Source of the DNA: Phytophthora hibernalis
Taxonomy: Eukaryota; Oomycota; Peronosporomycetes; Peronosporales; Peronosporaceae
Assembly: GCA_012656075.1 (NCBI GenBank)
Contig: JAAKBF010000365.1
Coordinates: 1-64,000, forward strand
Length of the DNA stretch: 64,000 nt
Direction: 5' to 3'
The position numbers were made by a program, and so were the translations under genes. A model generated the notes under the pieces. It was not told the origin of the DNA, ran no database searches, and saw only the letters and a list, made by a program, of their open reading frames with translations. The stretch's first letter is position 1. Each line of letters begins with the position of its first letter. Of this stretch, positions 34,173-45,663 are shown one piece after another.

Positions 34173-35890
34173 TCAATGCCTGTGACCACCGCTCGAATCA
34201 CACCCAGCGCCTCCAGCGATCGCTAGACATGATGTAGACGGATAAATGGACATTATGTTCACCATGACGGTCCAACATAGCGAAAATACGAAGTAGGATG
34301 CGGTCAGGATCCCCATAAATCGACTTGACCCGCCATTAAACTTGAGCTGTTGCGTCTCTGCTTTCTGGCGAGGAAGCAACGGCAGAAAGAGAAGCCCTGC
34401 CAAGTTCATGGAGTAGCGAATGAGGAGAACGTACGTCACTTCCCAGCGAACGTGATGAGAATCTTCAGCCATATCTGCGTTCGTCACGTCAAAATGGCTG
34501 CCAAGGTTCTTCGAGAATGTGCTAGCCAGGGGGATAGCGATATTGGAGATCGATCCCACCAGCCCATACACAGCACCTTCATTGCCCTCACCAGCTAGCT
34601 CCACCATCACAAATGTTGCGATCACGAAAGAAATGCCATTCGGGAGAGCCTCAACTACGGGCACTCCCAACCAGAACCACTGGTTACGCACGATACCCCA
34701 TGTTGTGAGCATCGTCACGATAAAATCCATAATTGTCACCGATACAATGGTGATAGCGTGCATCTTTCGCCAATTCCAATGAAGACCATACTTGCCAGTT
34801 AAATAGAGGGTGATAGCGAATACACCATTGCCCAGAATCGCCATTATTTTTTGGTTCAGCGGCGTGACTTCTGCCCAGTACGACTGCATCGGGTCTGCAC
34901 ATGTAATGGTAAAGTTCTCGAAAATCCCAGCAAGAAACTTGTACGCAATAACTTGGTACATCGGGCGCATTTGAATGAGATGCCAAAGCTCGGCCAAGTA
35001 GTCACGAAAATCACGCCTGGGTGAGGGTCTTCCATGATGAAGTACCACGAAATGGGGATCACAGGGAGACAGTATAAGCTGAGGACCACCATGAGTTGCG
35101 GAAAACTCAGCGAGAAATCGAAGTCTCCACCATAGTCCTTGCCGTTGAAAGCCAAACCCGTCAGAATGCTGGAGATCATCACAAACGCAGTACGAACCAT
35201 GTAGATCGTCGTCTGCGTGTATCCCCGCGTCGCCTCCGGTTCACGTTGAGCCACTTCCACCATCATAGCGTCAGCAGCGACGTCGGCTCCCACATAGCCA
35301 ATAGCTGCAACCATCATGAGAACGACGAACTTGCCACCTACGTGGTGTGCTGACTCGTTGAAAGTCTCAATAATCTCAGGGGTTAACTCTTCGATGTCCA
35401 TCGTCGCGTACTTGTTGTCGGGGTAATAAGGATCGCCGGCATCCATACAAGCCATAACGACTAGCACTGCAAAACACAACGTCCAACCCATGACCATGAA
35501 CGGACGACGTCTGTAGCCCCGAATAGGAACGCAATCTGTGAGCATGCCATAGAAAATTTTGAAGGACCATGGCATATTCAGCAGCACAACGGCCGACACA
35601 ACCTGGGTGCCTTCCATGTTGAGGTAGTTGAAGAGAAACGGGTAGACTGTGCCGGGCAGCGTTCCAAACACCATACCCACAGCAGCATATTGCACAATAA
35701 GTCCGATGTAGTTGCGCTTCCAGATGTCAACCTCGCCACCCTGCCTCAGCGCACCACCCTCGTACAGCTGCGGTGATTTGGTGTCAAGGTGCCATTCACT
35801 TTTCCGAGGAGAGCAGGTGAAGTCGCTCCACGGAGTCGGCCCCAGTAAGTCAAACTTCTTGCGTGGCGTTGAGTGTTTCGTTTCCTCGAG
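34173..35890 (-). pseudogene. Folate-biopterin transporter, copy 2, one frameshift and lost start codon
   Basis: Almost the entire transporter is readable: 35890-35012 in one frame and 35011-34173 in another. The break is one missing C near 35011, just after the PGVIF residues, at virtually the same place as one of the breaks in copy 1. In addition the ATG used by copies 1 and 3 (positions that align with the Thr-Met-Ser start) is an AAA codon here, and no other in-frame ATG lies upstream in the conserved leader. Two independent lesions support a real pseudogene. Sequence is closer to copy 3 than copy 1 in the middle region. Confidence 0.88.
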
Positions 35891-35899
35891 TATCGGCAC

Positions 35900-36410
35900 T
35901 ATGGTTGCTGTTGTTGCTGACTAAAACGGAAAACTGGAAGTAGGTGTACGTACACATCTCGTGCAGCCGTCAAACCGGGAACACTGCAACGAAGCTGTCC
36001 TCAGCAGCACAGCCACTACCTTTACGGACATTTGGGACCACGAAACGATGGGGAGTCGTGCAGAGCCTCGGGCAAAGCAAACTTCATCTCCGCTGGGATG
36101 TTGGCAAGGACCAAGACAGCAACCGCAGCATTACTTCCCGCCAAAGAACGCTTCGACTTGTCACCAGCCTTCGTATCGAACAAGCCGTGGGTTACATCGC
36201 CTTACTGGCAAGCAGTGCATGTCGTTCACCGACCGTTGCTAGTGAGACGAAGGCCCCAACGCTGAGCCGTGCGGTTGAGACGGTGGCAATTTCCGCCAGT
36301 CGTGTGCATTTGTCTGCCTCAAATTCACACCTCTCGTTTCCCTTTATTATCGACTAAAGAGCGCTCTCGACTCGAGTGCACTCGCACAGCACAGGCCTGC
36401 AACATGTATT
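35900..36410. other. Shared upstream region of divergent transporter copy 2 and anoctamin
   Basis: A 137-codon frame (35944-36357) is open but shows no motif and overlaps the conserved transporter 5' flank, so I do not call it. The region should hold promoters of both neighbours. Confidence 0.5.
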
Positions 36411-36417
36411 AATAGCC

Positions 36418-36427
36418 TCATTCATCA
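36418..36427 (+). promoter_or_regulatory. Candidate oomycete initiator for the anoctamin gene
   Basis: CTCATTCATC fits the initiator half (GCTCATTYYN) apart from its first base and lies about 106 bp before the ATG at 36533. The FPR half (CAWTTT) is not clear, so this is weaker than the site before the glutamate synthase gene. Confidence 0.45.
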
Positions 36428-36532
36428 CACGCCGTTTCGCGAGGCATGGCTACATTCATGTGGCGAACACAGTTCAACGTCACTAAACTGAATTACCATT
36501 AGCCGATACGTTAGCCTTCTTTGATACTGGCG

Positions 36533-38983
36533 ATGGAGGTCCGGAGGCGTCACCCTGTCGCCTTGTCCGCGTCCTCCGAGCCACGCGTGCACCTGTCCGA
36601 GTCTCTGTCTCGTCGTCGTCGTCCTCTGGTGTTTGCGCGTCCGCTGCGTTCCGCTCTGCCGCGTCTGTCCAAGCCCAAGAAGGTCGCCGCAGTCCACGAA
36701 CCCAGCGAGCCAAAGTCCTCCAAGCGGCGTCGCAGTCCGGAGGAAGTCCTAACGCCTGTCTCTGGCGGCCACTTGAAGCTGCAGCGCTTCGCCCCGTCTC
36801 AGAGTCTCGTGGAGGACAAGGCGGACTTCTGTCTGTACGTGGAGGTGGACACTAGCGTGGACCAGGAGACGCTGGAGGACGTCCACGCTCTGATACAAGT
36901 GACTTCCAGTGCCCTGCGAGCTGCTGGCTGTCGTGTGGTTGTCCACATGCTGCAGACACCCGACTCGGAGGTACTGGCAGCCAATCAAACAGAGACACAG
37001 GCCTACGCACTCACAATTGGCAGTGAAGTGCCCGACCAACGCGTCACGGAGAGCGGTGCATGGGCCGGACGCGTCACCACGCAGTTGGCCCCGTGGGTCA
37101 CTCAGCACGCAGACTACAGGAGCCACGTGCTGCCGCTCACAGGTGCAGCACAGTGCCAACGCCTGTGTAAATTGATCCTGACTGAGCTCAGACTGCAGCT
37201 GGACGTGTGCTGTCTGCACGCTCAAGGACATGGAGAAAAACAGAGTCGCCTGTGCTGCTGAGTGCACGAGAGAAACTCCTACCACAAGTGATGAATGCCA
37301 AAGGACTCACGAATGTGGCGCTGTACCCGCTGCATCGAGACGAAGCCAGGCGACAACTGACGCGCCGATGGGGCGCGCAGAGCTCCTTGGCACTGCCCCG
37401 CTGGAGGAGATCTACGCGTACTTTGGCCCGAGAATCGCCATGTACTTCGCGTGGCTCGCGTTCTACACGCGGATGTTGGTGCTGCCGAGTGTCTACGGGG
37501 TCGTTGTCCACGTTCTTGGGATGTTGAGTTGGGCGCCGAGTTATACGATCCATTGCGTGCTGGTGGCGGTTGGCACATCGCTGATTGCGGATATGTGGCG
37601 GCGCCGACAACGGGAAGTGGAGTTTACGTGGGGTATGACGGCGTGCTGTCGTCGTTGCACTCAACAACGCGCGTACAGTTTCAGGGCGAGTGGATGCAGG
37701 ATCCGGTGACTGGAGCCCGCTGTTTCGACTTCCCGCACCACAAGCGGCTTCTTCGCCAGCTTTTGGCTGTTCCGCTGCTGGTGTCCATGTGCTGCTTGGT
37801 TGGTGGCTATGTCATTGGACTGCACGTGCTGTCAGAGCGTCTGCGAGCGAGCTATAGCGAAAGCTGCACCCTGCCATGGGCTCCAAAGGAGAAAATCGAT
37901 GGTATTGGATATTGGCCTAGCGTTGCTGAAAACTGGATGCCGAGTAACGACGCAGCAACGTGTGCGTTTGTTTTGCACGGCCCTAGTGTGATAAATGCAG
38001 TGATCATCTACGTGATGGACAACCTGTACCAGTTGCTAGCGCGGAAACTTACGGAATTTGAGAACTACCGGACACTGGATGAGCACGAAGCGCATTTGGT
38101 GGCAAAGAGAATGCCATTTCATCTCGTGAACAGCAACGCGTCTCTGTGGTTTCTCGCCTTTTATGTGCGACGACTGGATCGAGTTCGTGAGCGCCTGTGG
38201 ATTTTGCTTGTGGCAACACAGTTACTCGACAATTTTAAGGAGGTAGGACTTCCACTCGCTGTGTCGGTAGGTGGGCAGGTTCTTACCGCGGAGAATAAGC
38301 GCCGTCGTCGACAGAGCCTCGAGAGCCTTCAGAGCGACCTTATTGAAGAGAACCACCGCCTTCAGCGAAAACGCTCGATTCCTCAACTGAGAGCCAAACG
38401 CGAACGTGAACGGGTGGATGTCGCTAAAGCTGCTACTGAGCAGCGGTTAGCACGGGTGCTTATGCAAAAGCGGCAAGCTACGTACCGTGACTCCTTTGCG
38501 GACTACAAGGAGCTCATGGTGCAATTCGGTTATGTTACTCTCTACAGCCCAGTATTCCCACTGGCTGCAGCATTCGCTTGGTTGAATAACACGATCGAGA
38601 GTCGGTCCGACTTGCTCAAGCTTGTGAACCGACACGGCTACCAACGACCGGTTGCTCAGCACGCACGAGGCATTGGCGTATGGGAGAAAGTGCTCGTGAG
38701 TTTCGCCGGTGTGGCTGTGGTCGTGAATTGTGCGCTCGTGTGGACCTACGAGCTTGACGAGCTTCTGCCTACGTGGACGGATCTTCAGCGTCTTGCCTTC
38801 ATCGTTGCCTGTGAGCATGTGATATTTGTTATCAAGGCTTGGCTGAATTGGGCTGTTCCTGAAGTTCCAGTTACCTCGTCACTCGGCAAGAGACCAGTGT
38901 TACCGCCGTCTACGTTAGGCCAAATTCCAACAAAAGCAACGAAGCCTCGCTTGCTGCTTTACGGGGTTAACATTCTCAAGTGA
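36533..38983 (+). pseudogene. Anoctamin/TMEM16 family protein, three frame changes
   Basis: The product is an anoctamin, a family of calcium-activated chloride channels and phospholipid scramblases with ten membrane helices. The first part (36533-37240) is the cytosolic N-terminal domain. It continues in a second frame (about 37245-37370) with the motif YPLHRDEARRQL. A third frame (about 37385-37635) has IAMYFAWLAFYTR, the hallmark first helix. A fourth (about 37640-38983) contains the remaining helices, including FGYVTLYSPVFPLA and the following Asn/Glu region. Each switch equals loss of one base, and no GT-AG intron fits. Either three real deletions or read errors. A Lys/Arg-rich coil (about 38300-38470) interrupts the membrane part. 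Confidence 0.82.
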
Positions 38984-39102
38984 GTGGCATCACCAATTAT
39001 CTCAAGACATGAAATGAAGCCCGTGTGCAGTGTTCGGGCAAACAAAAAATAATGTCGAGTCCAATTACCACATTAACAGGAAAACGCTACACACTAAGTG
39101 CT
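38984..39102. other. Intergenic, convergent genes
   Basis: Short AT-rich spacer between the 3' ends of the anoctamin gene and transporter copy 3. No feature seen. Confidence 0.5.
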
Positions 39103-40806
39103 TTACTGGCTCCCACTCGAGTCACAGCCTGCACCACCTGCAATTACGAGGCATGAAGTAGTTGGGTAGATGGACATGATGTTCACCATGACCGTCCAGC
39201 AGAGTGAAAGCGCGAAGTAGATGGCGGTCAGAATTCCCATGAAGCGACTAAAGCCACCGTTTTGCTTGAGTTGCTGTGTCTCGGCCTTTTGACGCGGCAG
39301 GAGCGGGAGGAAGATCAACCCCGCAAGGTTCATAGCGTACCGGATGATGAGGACGTACGTCACCTCCCAGCGCACATGAGTCGAATCGTCGACAATGTCG
39401 GCATTGGTCACGTCAAAATAGCTGTCAACGTTCTTTGAGAATGTGCTGGCTAGAGGGATGGCGATGTTGGAGATCGACCCCACCAGACCATACACGGCGC
39501 CTTCGTTGCCCTCGCCGGCCAGCTCCACGATCACGTACGTTCCGATCACGAAAGAGATGCCATTAGGAAGGTTCTCCACCACGGGCACTCCGAGCCAAAA
39601 CCACTGGTTGCGAATGACGTCCCACGTCGTGAGCATCGTTACAATGAAGTCCATGACGGTGACTGAGACGATCGTGATGGCGTGCATCGATCTCCAGTTC
39701 CAGTGGAGACCATACCTACCCGTAAGGTAAAGCGTAAGGGCAAAGATGCCATTGCCAATGATGGCCATCACCTTTTGATTAAGCGGGGTGGCCCCAGCCC
39801 AGTACGACTGCATCGGGTCTGCACAGGTGATGGTGAAGTTCTCGAAAATGCCCGACAGGTATTTGTACGCGATGACTTGGTACACCGGGCGCATCTGCAT
39901 GAGGTGCCAGAGTTCAGCCATGTAGTCGCGGAAAATAACTCCCGGGTGGCGCTCCTCCTTGATGCAATACCACGAGAGAGGAATCACTGGAAGACAACAG
40001 ATCGTGAGAATGACCATAAGCTGCGGAAAGCTCAGCGAGAAGTCAAAGTCACCGCCGTAGTCTTTGCCATTGAAAGCCAAACCAGTGAGGACGCTGGAGA
40101 CGGTCACGAACGCTGTGCGGACCATGTAGATGGTGGTTTGTGTGTATCCGCGCGTCGCCTCCGGTTCACGTTGAGCAACTTCGACCATCATGGCGTCAGC
40201 AGCAACATCAGCTCCGACGTAGCCGATGGCCGCAATCATCATCAGCACGATGAACTTGCCGCCCGCGTCGTGTGCTGACTCATTGAAAGTCGCGATGAGT
40301 TCAGGGGTCAGCTCCGATTCATCCATCGTCGCGTACTTGTTGTCCGGGAAGTATGGAGCACCGGCATCCATACAGGCCATGACGAGCAGCATCGCAAAGC
40401 ACAGTGCCCAGCCCATGACCATGAAAGGACGGCGTCGATATCCCCAAATAGGGACGCAATCCGTGATCATGCCGTAAAAAATCTTGAACGACCACGGCAT
40501 GTTGAGTAGAACCACAGCAGATACGACTTGTGTGCCTTCCATGTTGAGGTAGTTGAAGAGGAACGGGTAGACGGTTCCGGGCAGAGTACCGAAGATCATA
40601 CCCACAGCGGCGTACTGCGCGACCAGTCCGATGTATTGACGACTCCAAATGTTCACCTCGCCACCTTCTCGTAGAGCACCGCCATCATACTCCTGCGGCG
40701 ACTGAGTGTTGAGGTACCATTCGTTTTCTTTTCGAGGCGAGAAATTGAATTCAGTCGCCGGCGCCGGTGCGAGCAAGTCGATTTTCTTGCGGGGCGTCGT
40801 GCTCAT
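39103..40806 (-). CDS. Folate-biopterin transporter, copy 3, intact
   Basis: A 567-residue membrane protein of the folate-biopterin transporter (BT1) family, an MFS relative that imports folates and pterins and is amplified in oomycetes. The N-terminus (about 1-60) is hydrophilic with TPRKK. About 12 hydrophobic helices follow, with conserved family segments such as GTLPGTVYPFLFNYL (loop after helix 1), DVAADAMMVEVAQREP (about 200-215, an acidic membrane motif) and ITCADPMQSYW in the middle. The start at 40806 is the first ATG of the conserved block. It is the only complete copy of the three in this window; the pseudogenes lie upstream on the same strand, with the anoctamin gene inserted between copies 2 and 3. 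Confidence 0.93.
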   Translation of the reverse strand: MSTTPRKKIDLLAPAPATEFNFSPRKENEWYLNTQSPQEYDGGALREGGEVNIWSRQYIGLVAQYAAVGMIFGTLPGTVYPFLFNYLNMEGTQVVSAVVLLNMPWSFKIFYGMITDCVPIWGYRRRPFMVMGWALCFAMLLVMACMDAGAPYFPDNKYATMDESELTPELIATFNESAHDAGGKFIVLMMIAAIGYVGADVAADAMMVEVAQREPEATRGYTQTTIYMVRTAFVTVSSVLTGLAFNGKDYGGDFDFSLSFPQLMVILTICCLPVIPLSWYCIKEERHPGVIFRDYMAELWHLMQMRPVYQVIAYKYLSGIFENFTITCADPMQSYWAGATPLNQKVMAIIGNGIFALTLYLTGRYGLHWNWRSMHAITIVSVTVMDFIVTMLTTWDVIRNQWFWLGVPVVENLPNGISFVIGTYVIVELAGEGNEGAVYGLVGSISNIAIPLASTFSKNVDSYFDVTNADIVDDSTHVRWEVTYVLIIRYAMNLAGLIFLPLLPRQKAETQQLKQNGGFSRFMGILTAIYFALSLCWTVMVNIMSIYPTTSCLVIAGGAGCDSSGSQ

Positions 40807-42736
40807 CGTTTCTTCGAGTAGCGGGACTATGGTTGCTGACTTTCGGCGAAAAGAGGAACTGAGCGAGCCCGCTGGTGGTCTTTCACCTGATCAACAGATC
40901 ACCTGTTGCAGACTGGCACGACTAGGAATGATGGAGCACATGGTGCTGCAACAGGAAACGTGGTTGGGCTGACTGAACGTCTTCCTTTGCGCTCCAGACC
41001 GAAAAGTCGGCAAACAACACAACGTCAATCCCTTCAGGACGTTCGGCACCACGCCCACGATTGGGAATTCAAGGTCCCGCGTAAAGCTTGGAGCGCAACT
41101 CGGTCGCCGATATTTTTGTTTAATGACCAGAACCAACTATACCTCAAATTATACGTTTTATATACGTTCTCGGGTTGTTTTCTAATCATACGTTTGATAA
41201 GGAAACGAAACAGTCCTGGTCAGTAAATTTGTGAGCAATGCAATGTGGCGCAAATCGCAAGACTAATGCTCGAGTGTCAGCCACCGAAAGGAACTTCTTA
41301 TGTTCAAGAGCTTCAACGTGTGCTATCGGTCGACAGCAAGACACGGTTCACGTTTATCCGGCCGCTTTCGGCTGGTAGATAAACGCAGTTGCCGCGCAGC
41401 CTCGAAACTCGGTCAGTCGCGACTGATGTTAATTGTTGGTGCAGCATACATGGCTGACCTGTGCAGGTTTGCAACTTGTTCAGTACTATACCTGTACAGT
41501 AAACTCTAGACAATATCGGAGACCCTCGTGCGGTTGAAAGGAGACGCGACTCGTGCCATAGATTCTTCTGAGTCCCCAGCTGTCGAAATGCATGACAAGA
41601 ACACTTGGGTGTGCTTGCTACCTTGTATTCTCTGGATTTTATATCAGAGTCTACCACTACGAGGTCTGAATCCTTGCATTTCTAATACCTTTCCTAATAC
41701 GATTTGAAATTTTATCTAATGAGATTTAGATGCCTGTTATATTTAATATCCGAGAAGATTTTTATTATATTTGTGACGGTTGACCCATCCGGAGAAGATT
41801 CGGACAAGACACCTTTATGATTCGATATCACTTATAATCGTATTTTACCTGCAGCAGATGATTTATCCAGACCGTTCCAGCAACATTTTGGATTTTTTTC
41901 TTGCACCGTTTATTATAAAATTGTGTTTGGATAATTCCCTTACTACGGATATTGACCAGTAAAAAGATAAAAGAAGACGCCACCATATCCATTTGGTTAT
42001 TGTCCGGCATTAATAGATGTAGCAAGAATATGCTGCCGATTTATTATCTCATTTTCATGTAAGGCGAAATCGCTTCATCCACGGAAAATCTCCGTGCTCT
42101 TTGCACGAAGCATTACTGGCACCTATTTCGGCTAACAAAACTAAGGAATTTGTTTACGGCATGTGACCTCTGGATACACAGTGAGAACGCTACAGCAAGA
42201 AGATCACTTTGGAAGGGGTTTCGGCTGCGTAAATACGCCGGAATGACTTGGATTGGCTGCAAATAGCTACCGTTTACTTCGTAATTAATAGTCATATCTT
42301 GAAGCGAAATAAAGCTTGAACGACGAGCTTGGTGGTTGGAGTGTTTCGTAGGATTTCTTCAACACTTCTTCAACCCAACATCCAGCTACAAGTCATTTAT
42401 TTTAGTATGGTTCGCATCAGCATTCCTATTCCTAATCAACGCAATCCGTATCCAAAAATGGTGTACATGTAGTCCGCTTCGAAACTAAGTTTGCTGAGCT
42501 CAAAGTAAAATCCAGAGCTGTTCCGTGCGAAGTCGCGGCTTTGTTTTTTAAAATTAAAATACATGTCCACTGCATCGTACTGTACAGACAAAACTAACTT
42601 ACCGGTATATATCAGGTTCTCACCACTCGATGTGCTTTATCCTTTGCATTCAACTCAAGTGACATTTACGTAAGAAAGAGGCTCGTATTAGTCACACGCT
42701 GTACATAATATAACCAATTGTTGTTGACAAATAGTC

Positions 42737-42773
42737 AGAACGAATGGCACTTGGCGCGTGTGCCATTCGTTCT
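42737..42773. repeat. Perfect 14-bp stem hairpin, 9-base loop
   Basis: AGAACGAATGGCAC (42737-42750) and its exact complement (42760-42773) flank TTGGCGCGT. It lies in non-coding DNA without nearby gene ends. It may be a terminator-like or RNA structure, or the relic of a small foldback element. Confidence 0.6.
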
Positions 42774-42881
42774 CACATTTCTTAATTTGTTTCTCGAACT
42801 CGCTAAGCCTCTACTCGATCGACGCTAACTGGCCCAACAACTCGTCATGAAATGGCTAGGCTGTCTGAAACGTTCAATAAC

Positions 42882-42904
42882 AAGATTGTATATTATACAA
42901 TCTT
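42882..42904. repeat. Perfect 23-base palindrome
   Basis: AAGATTGTATA and its complement are separated by one T. AT-rich, non-coding context. Confidence 0.6.
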
Positions 42905-43572
42905 AATCCCGATACCGATCCTGGCTCAGTGATTCAGGCATCCGCTTACTTTTCTATCAAAATTTGATTGTTGTACATGTACTAACGTTGGGATTTCAAG
43001 AAACGGTATTACATGTAGTACATGTATGGATGCGTTCATCCCCAGAACGCGTTAAAATACGTGTACTTGTACTGCCGATGTAGCGATTGGTAGCAATCGA
43101 TTCGACCAGACAATCTGGCACTGCCAGTGCGAGACGGAGGAGGGGTCCTATGCTTTGGTGGTTTACGATTCGGGAAAATTAGAAAATTAGGCACCAAACT
43201 CTCGATCTCGTTTGAATTTCATGTGTACATGTAAGTTATGGCCCTGTTTGTCTTGCAGCTTTGGTGATTTCCCGCTCATGAGTTTGTTGTTACATAAATC
43301 TCTCATAGTCTGTACTTAACCCACAACAGGCTGGCATCTGTGAACGGTTTAGACATTGGAGAAGATCGCACTTATGGATTCTTTGGAAAACCTCCTGGAC
43401 AGGGGTGCTGTTTGTTTGCTTCTCGTAGCTGAATTTGTTCCAAACCTCCAGTTTAAAAAAACATTGCGGTGTCTCTGATTTGCACTTGTAGGCCTAAAGG
43501 TGCCATTTACTTTGACATGGAAACCATCTCAAGCCGCATCACGTGTTTCACATTAACCTTATAGTGTACCGG

Positions 43573-43614
43573 TACTGTACTTCGAAGTAATAAGATACTT
43601 CGAAGTATACAGTA
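43573..43614. repeat. Inverted repeat with duplicated CTTCGAAG
   Basis: TACTGTACTTCGAAGTA and the complement of TACTTCGAAGTATACAGTA flank a short spacer; each arm itself has the palindrome CTTCGAAG. The same CTTCGAAG word occurs in an AT-rich setting near 33655. Confidence 0.5.
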
Positions 43615-43861
43615 CTCCATTTACATGTATTAATATTATTAATACCTACATTAACCCCGCACTCACGGCCCCATTGACTGAAAAGGTTCAACGACTCAAA
43701 ATATCCTACAAACACTTGCGTGGCAGTAGTAGTATATACTGGCACATTACACCGGCAGTTTTTTTCTTACCATTATTTTACAAGGAGAATAGGTTTCGAG
43801 CATTTCTAAGCGAGAGGAGCTATTTCTAACGATGCGACAGCTCGACCAGCTGAGAGCGTGA

Positions 43862-44003
43862 AGACGAGCTTCGCGCGTGCGCTGGTAGTAGTGCTTCTGC
43901 GCTGCATTAATGCGCTCCTTGTTAGTTTGGTACTGCCCAGGTGAGTACGCCATCTTTCTATATTACTAACTTTATATTTATCAGGATGAAAAACTAATTT
44001 ATT
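43862..44003 (-). repeat. Left inverted copy of the small basic-protein gene and its promoter
   Basis: On the minus strand 44003 to 43862 aligns over its whole length with the + strand 46973-47111, including the AT-rich leader (TCATCCTRATAAATATAAAG), the TAATATAGAAAG box and the first 31 codons. The start codon is at 43953. After codon 31 the two copies diverge abruptly, and the left reading frame runs on without similarity to 43747. It is a truncated copy and one arm of the inverted pair around the CRN genes. Confidence 0.85.
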
Positions 44004-44258
44004 TTTTGACACACCTGAGGAGACATCTGTTGCAGCTTAAGCGTCCGCACAACCTCTCGCTAATCGATATGAAACATCACACAGCGATTTTTCTTCGCGT
44101 AATTTACGGTTAAGGCTAGGTCTGCATTTTCGTGGAAATTCCCCTCTTGGAGCCATTACCATTGGTCAGAATCTGTCGTGACTTTTGACCAATAGTGACC
44201 CGCTACAGAAACAGAAAGTTCTTTTCTCTCATTCGAGAATCCGCTGCCTGGAGGAAAG

Positions 44259-45636
44259 ATGGTAGCTCTCTACTGTGTCATCGTTGGGGTGAAAGGGAGT
44301 GCGTTCCCTGTGGACATCGACGCTAGTCAGTCGGTGGGCCACTTGAAGAAGGAGATCAAGAAGGAGAAGATGTATCAGTTTCCTGCGGATGAACTGCAGC
44401 TGTTCCTGGCGAAGACGGCGGACGGCAGGTGGCTCTCGTCTCACTTGGAAGACGTGAAGAAGCTCAAGAAAGGGGAAAAGACTGCTCTAATCGAAGGGCT
44501 GACACACGAAGATAATGAACTTGATGGGGAGTTTGGCCTTGACGAGGTTCTCGAGGGGATGCCAGAACCGAAAACCAAGCAAATCCACGTGCTGGTGGTG
44601 GTTCCGGAGCGAGCACCACCCCAACCAAAATTGTGGCTTGTCACTGGATCCGTTGATAACGCGTTGAACACGAAAGGGATTCGCTGCAGAGTTTACCGTC
44701 TGGCAGGATTACGGCTTGGATGCTACGATCCTGCGCGCCGCACCCAGGACAAGGATGTCGCGTTTTGGTATGAAGACAAGACGTTGTGCATCCATATTCT
44801 GTTCAAGACAGGTGCGTCCATCTCGCCACTGCGTGATAGTGCTGCTTACGTTGACTAACTGTTTCGTTTACAGAAGAAGCTGCATGGCTATTCGAAAATG
44901 ACTTGAGGGAGGGTCCGCTAACGCTGGGCTCTCCGTTCTGTGGCCAAACGGTTATAACGAGAGTTACACAAGTTAAAGCTGTATCTACTGAACTACAGCG
45001 TGTCTTGTACACCGACTATGACCCACAAGAGTCGGATTCTCCGCAAAACACAATGTCATCCATATCGTTGACTACAAGCGTTTCGAATCTGGACTCCTCG
45101 ACTGACGAGTTTCGTTACCAACGGATCGAACACGAGAAGTTCTTTCTTCCATACGGCAAGGCAGAAAGCTGCCATTTGGTGTCGAGAAAGCAAAGCAGAG
45201 ACCACAAACGAGAATTCGCCAAGTACGATCGTGACCCGAACAATCGGCTTGCTCTTTCTCGCGATATGCATGGTTGGTACGATGGTATGAGCATCGAGTT
45301 TCCCATCGTCAATATGCTCCCGGATCCGTTGACAAGAATCCATCTATTGGCAACAGACGCAAGGTACATAATATGTGCAGAGGTTTGTGTATGCAATTAT
45401 TCTGACGTTTACGTGTGTAGGTGGAGGTGTTCGTGAAGGTTGTAGATACACAGTGCACAGATCGTGTTTTCAGTCGTTTGAAAGAAGGATCAACCAAGAC
45501 CGACGATCCGCTCGTGATGAAGACGTTTGTTCACGTGGAGGATCCAGAAACGTTTTGTTTCTGTATGAGATGGAAGCATGATGACAACGATAAGCTCCAG
45601 AGAAGCTTCTTTGATATGACTCCGGCGGTCGATTGA
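44259..45636 (+). CDS. Crinkler (CRN) effector with HNH nuclease-like C-terminal domain
   Basis: Three exons: 44259-44811, 44874-45382 and 45421-45636, giving 425 residues. Intron 1 (62 bp) has GTGCGT, a CTAAC branch site and TTACAG. Intron 2 (38 bp) has GTTTGT, CTGAC and TGTAG and is the only splice keeping the frame. The N-terminus is a textbook CRN header: the ubiquitin-like start, LQLFLAK at about 47-53, and HVLVVVP at about 110-116, which in the family directs translocation and marks the recombination point. No secretory signal peptide is seen, as in many CRNs. The C-terminal half has an HNH pattern: His in CHLVSRK, Asn in NNRLALS and His in MHGWYD (exon 2), so DNA cleavage in the host nucleus is the likely activity (inference). 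Start: ATG with ACC-like context, an initiator-like CTCATTC about 30 bp upstream. Confidence 0.88.
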
Positions 45637-45663
45637 ATCCAGAATCTGCCGGCTCGAGGGAAG

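Larger units (their letters stand above)
40807..43861. other. Gene-poor interval with hairpins
   Basis: No frame here has motifs or length to support a gene. The part next to the transporter (40990-41070) is a diverged copy of the 5' flank of the other transporter copies. Base composition becomes AT-rich from about 41660. Several perfect or near-perfect inverted repeats are listed separately. Confidence 0.55.

Noticed and set aside
35944..36357. A 137-codon frame upstream of the anoctamin gene
   Set aside because: It overlaps the duplicated transporter 5' flank and has no motif.
37230..37640. Introns explaining the frame changes of the anoctamin gene
   Set aside because: No GT-AG pair with a branch site fits without removing conserved residues; each change is explained by one missing base.
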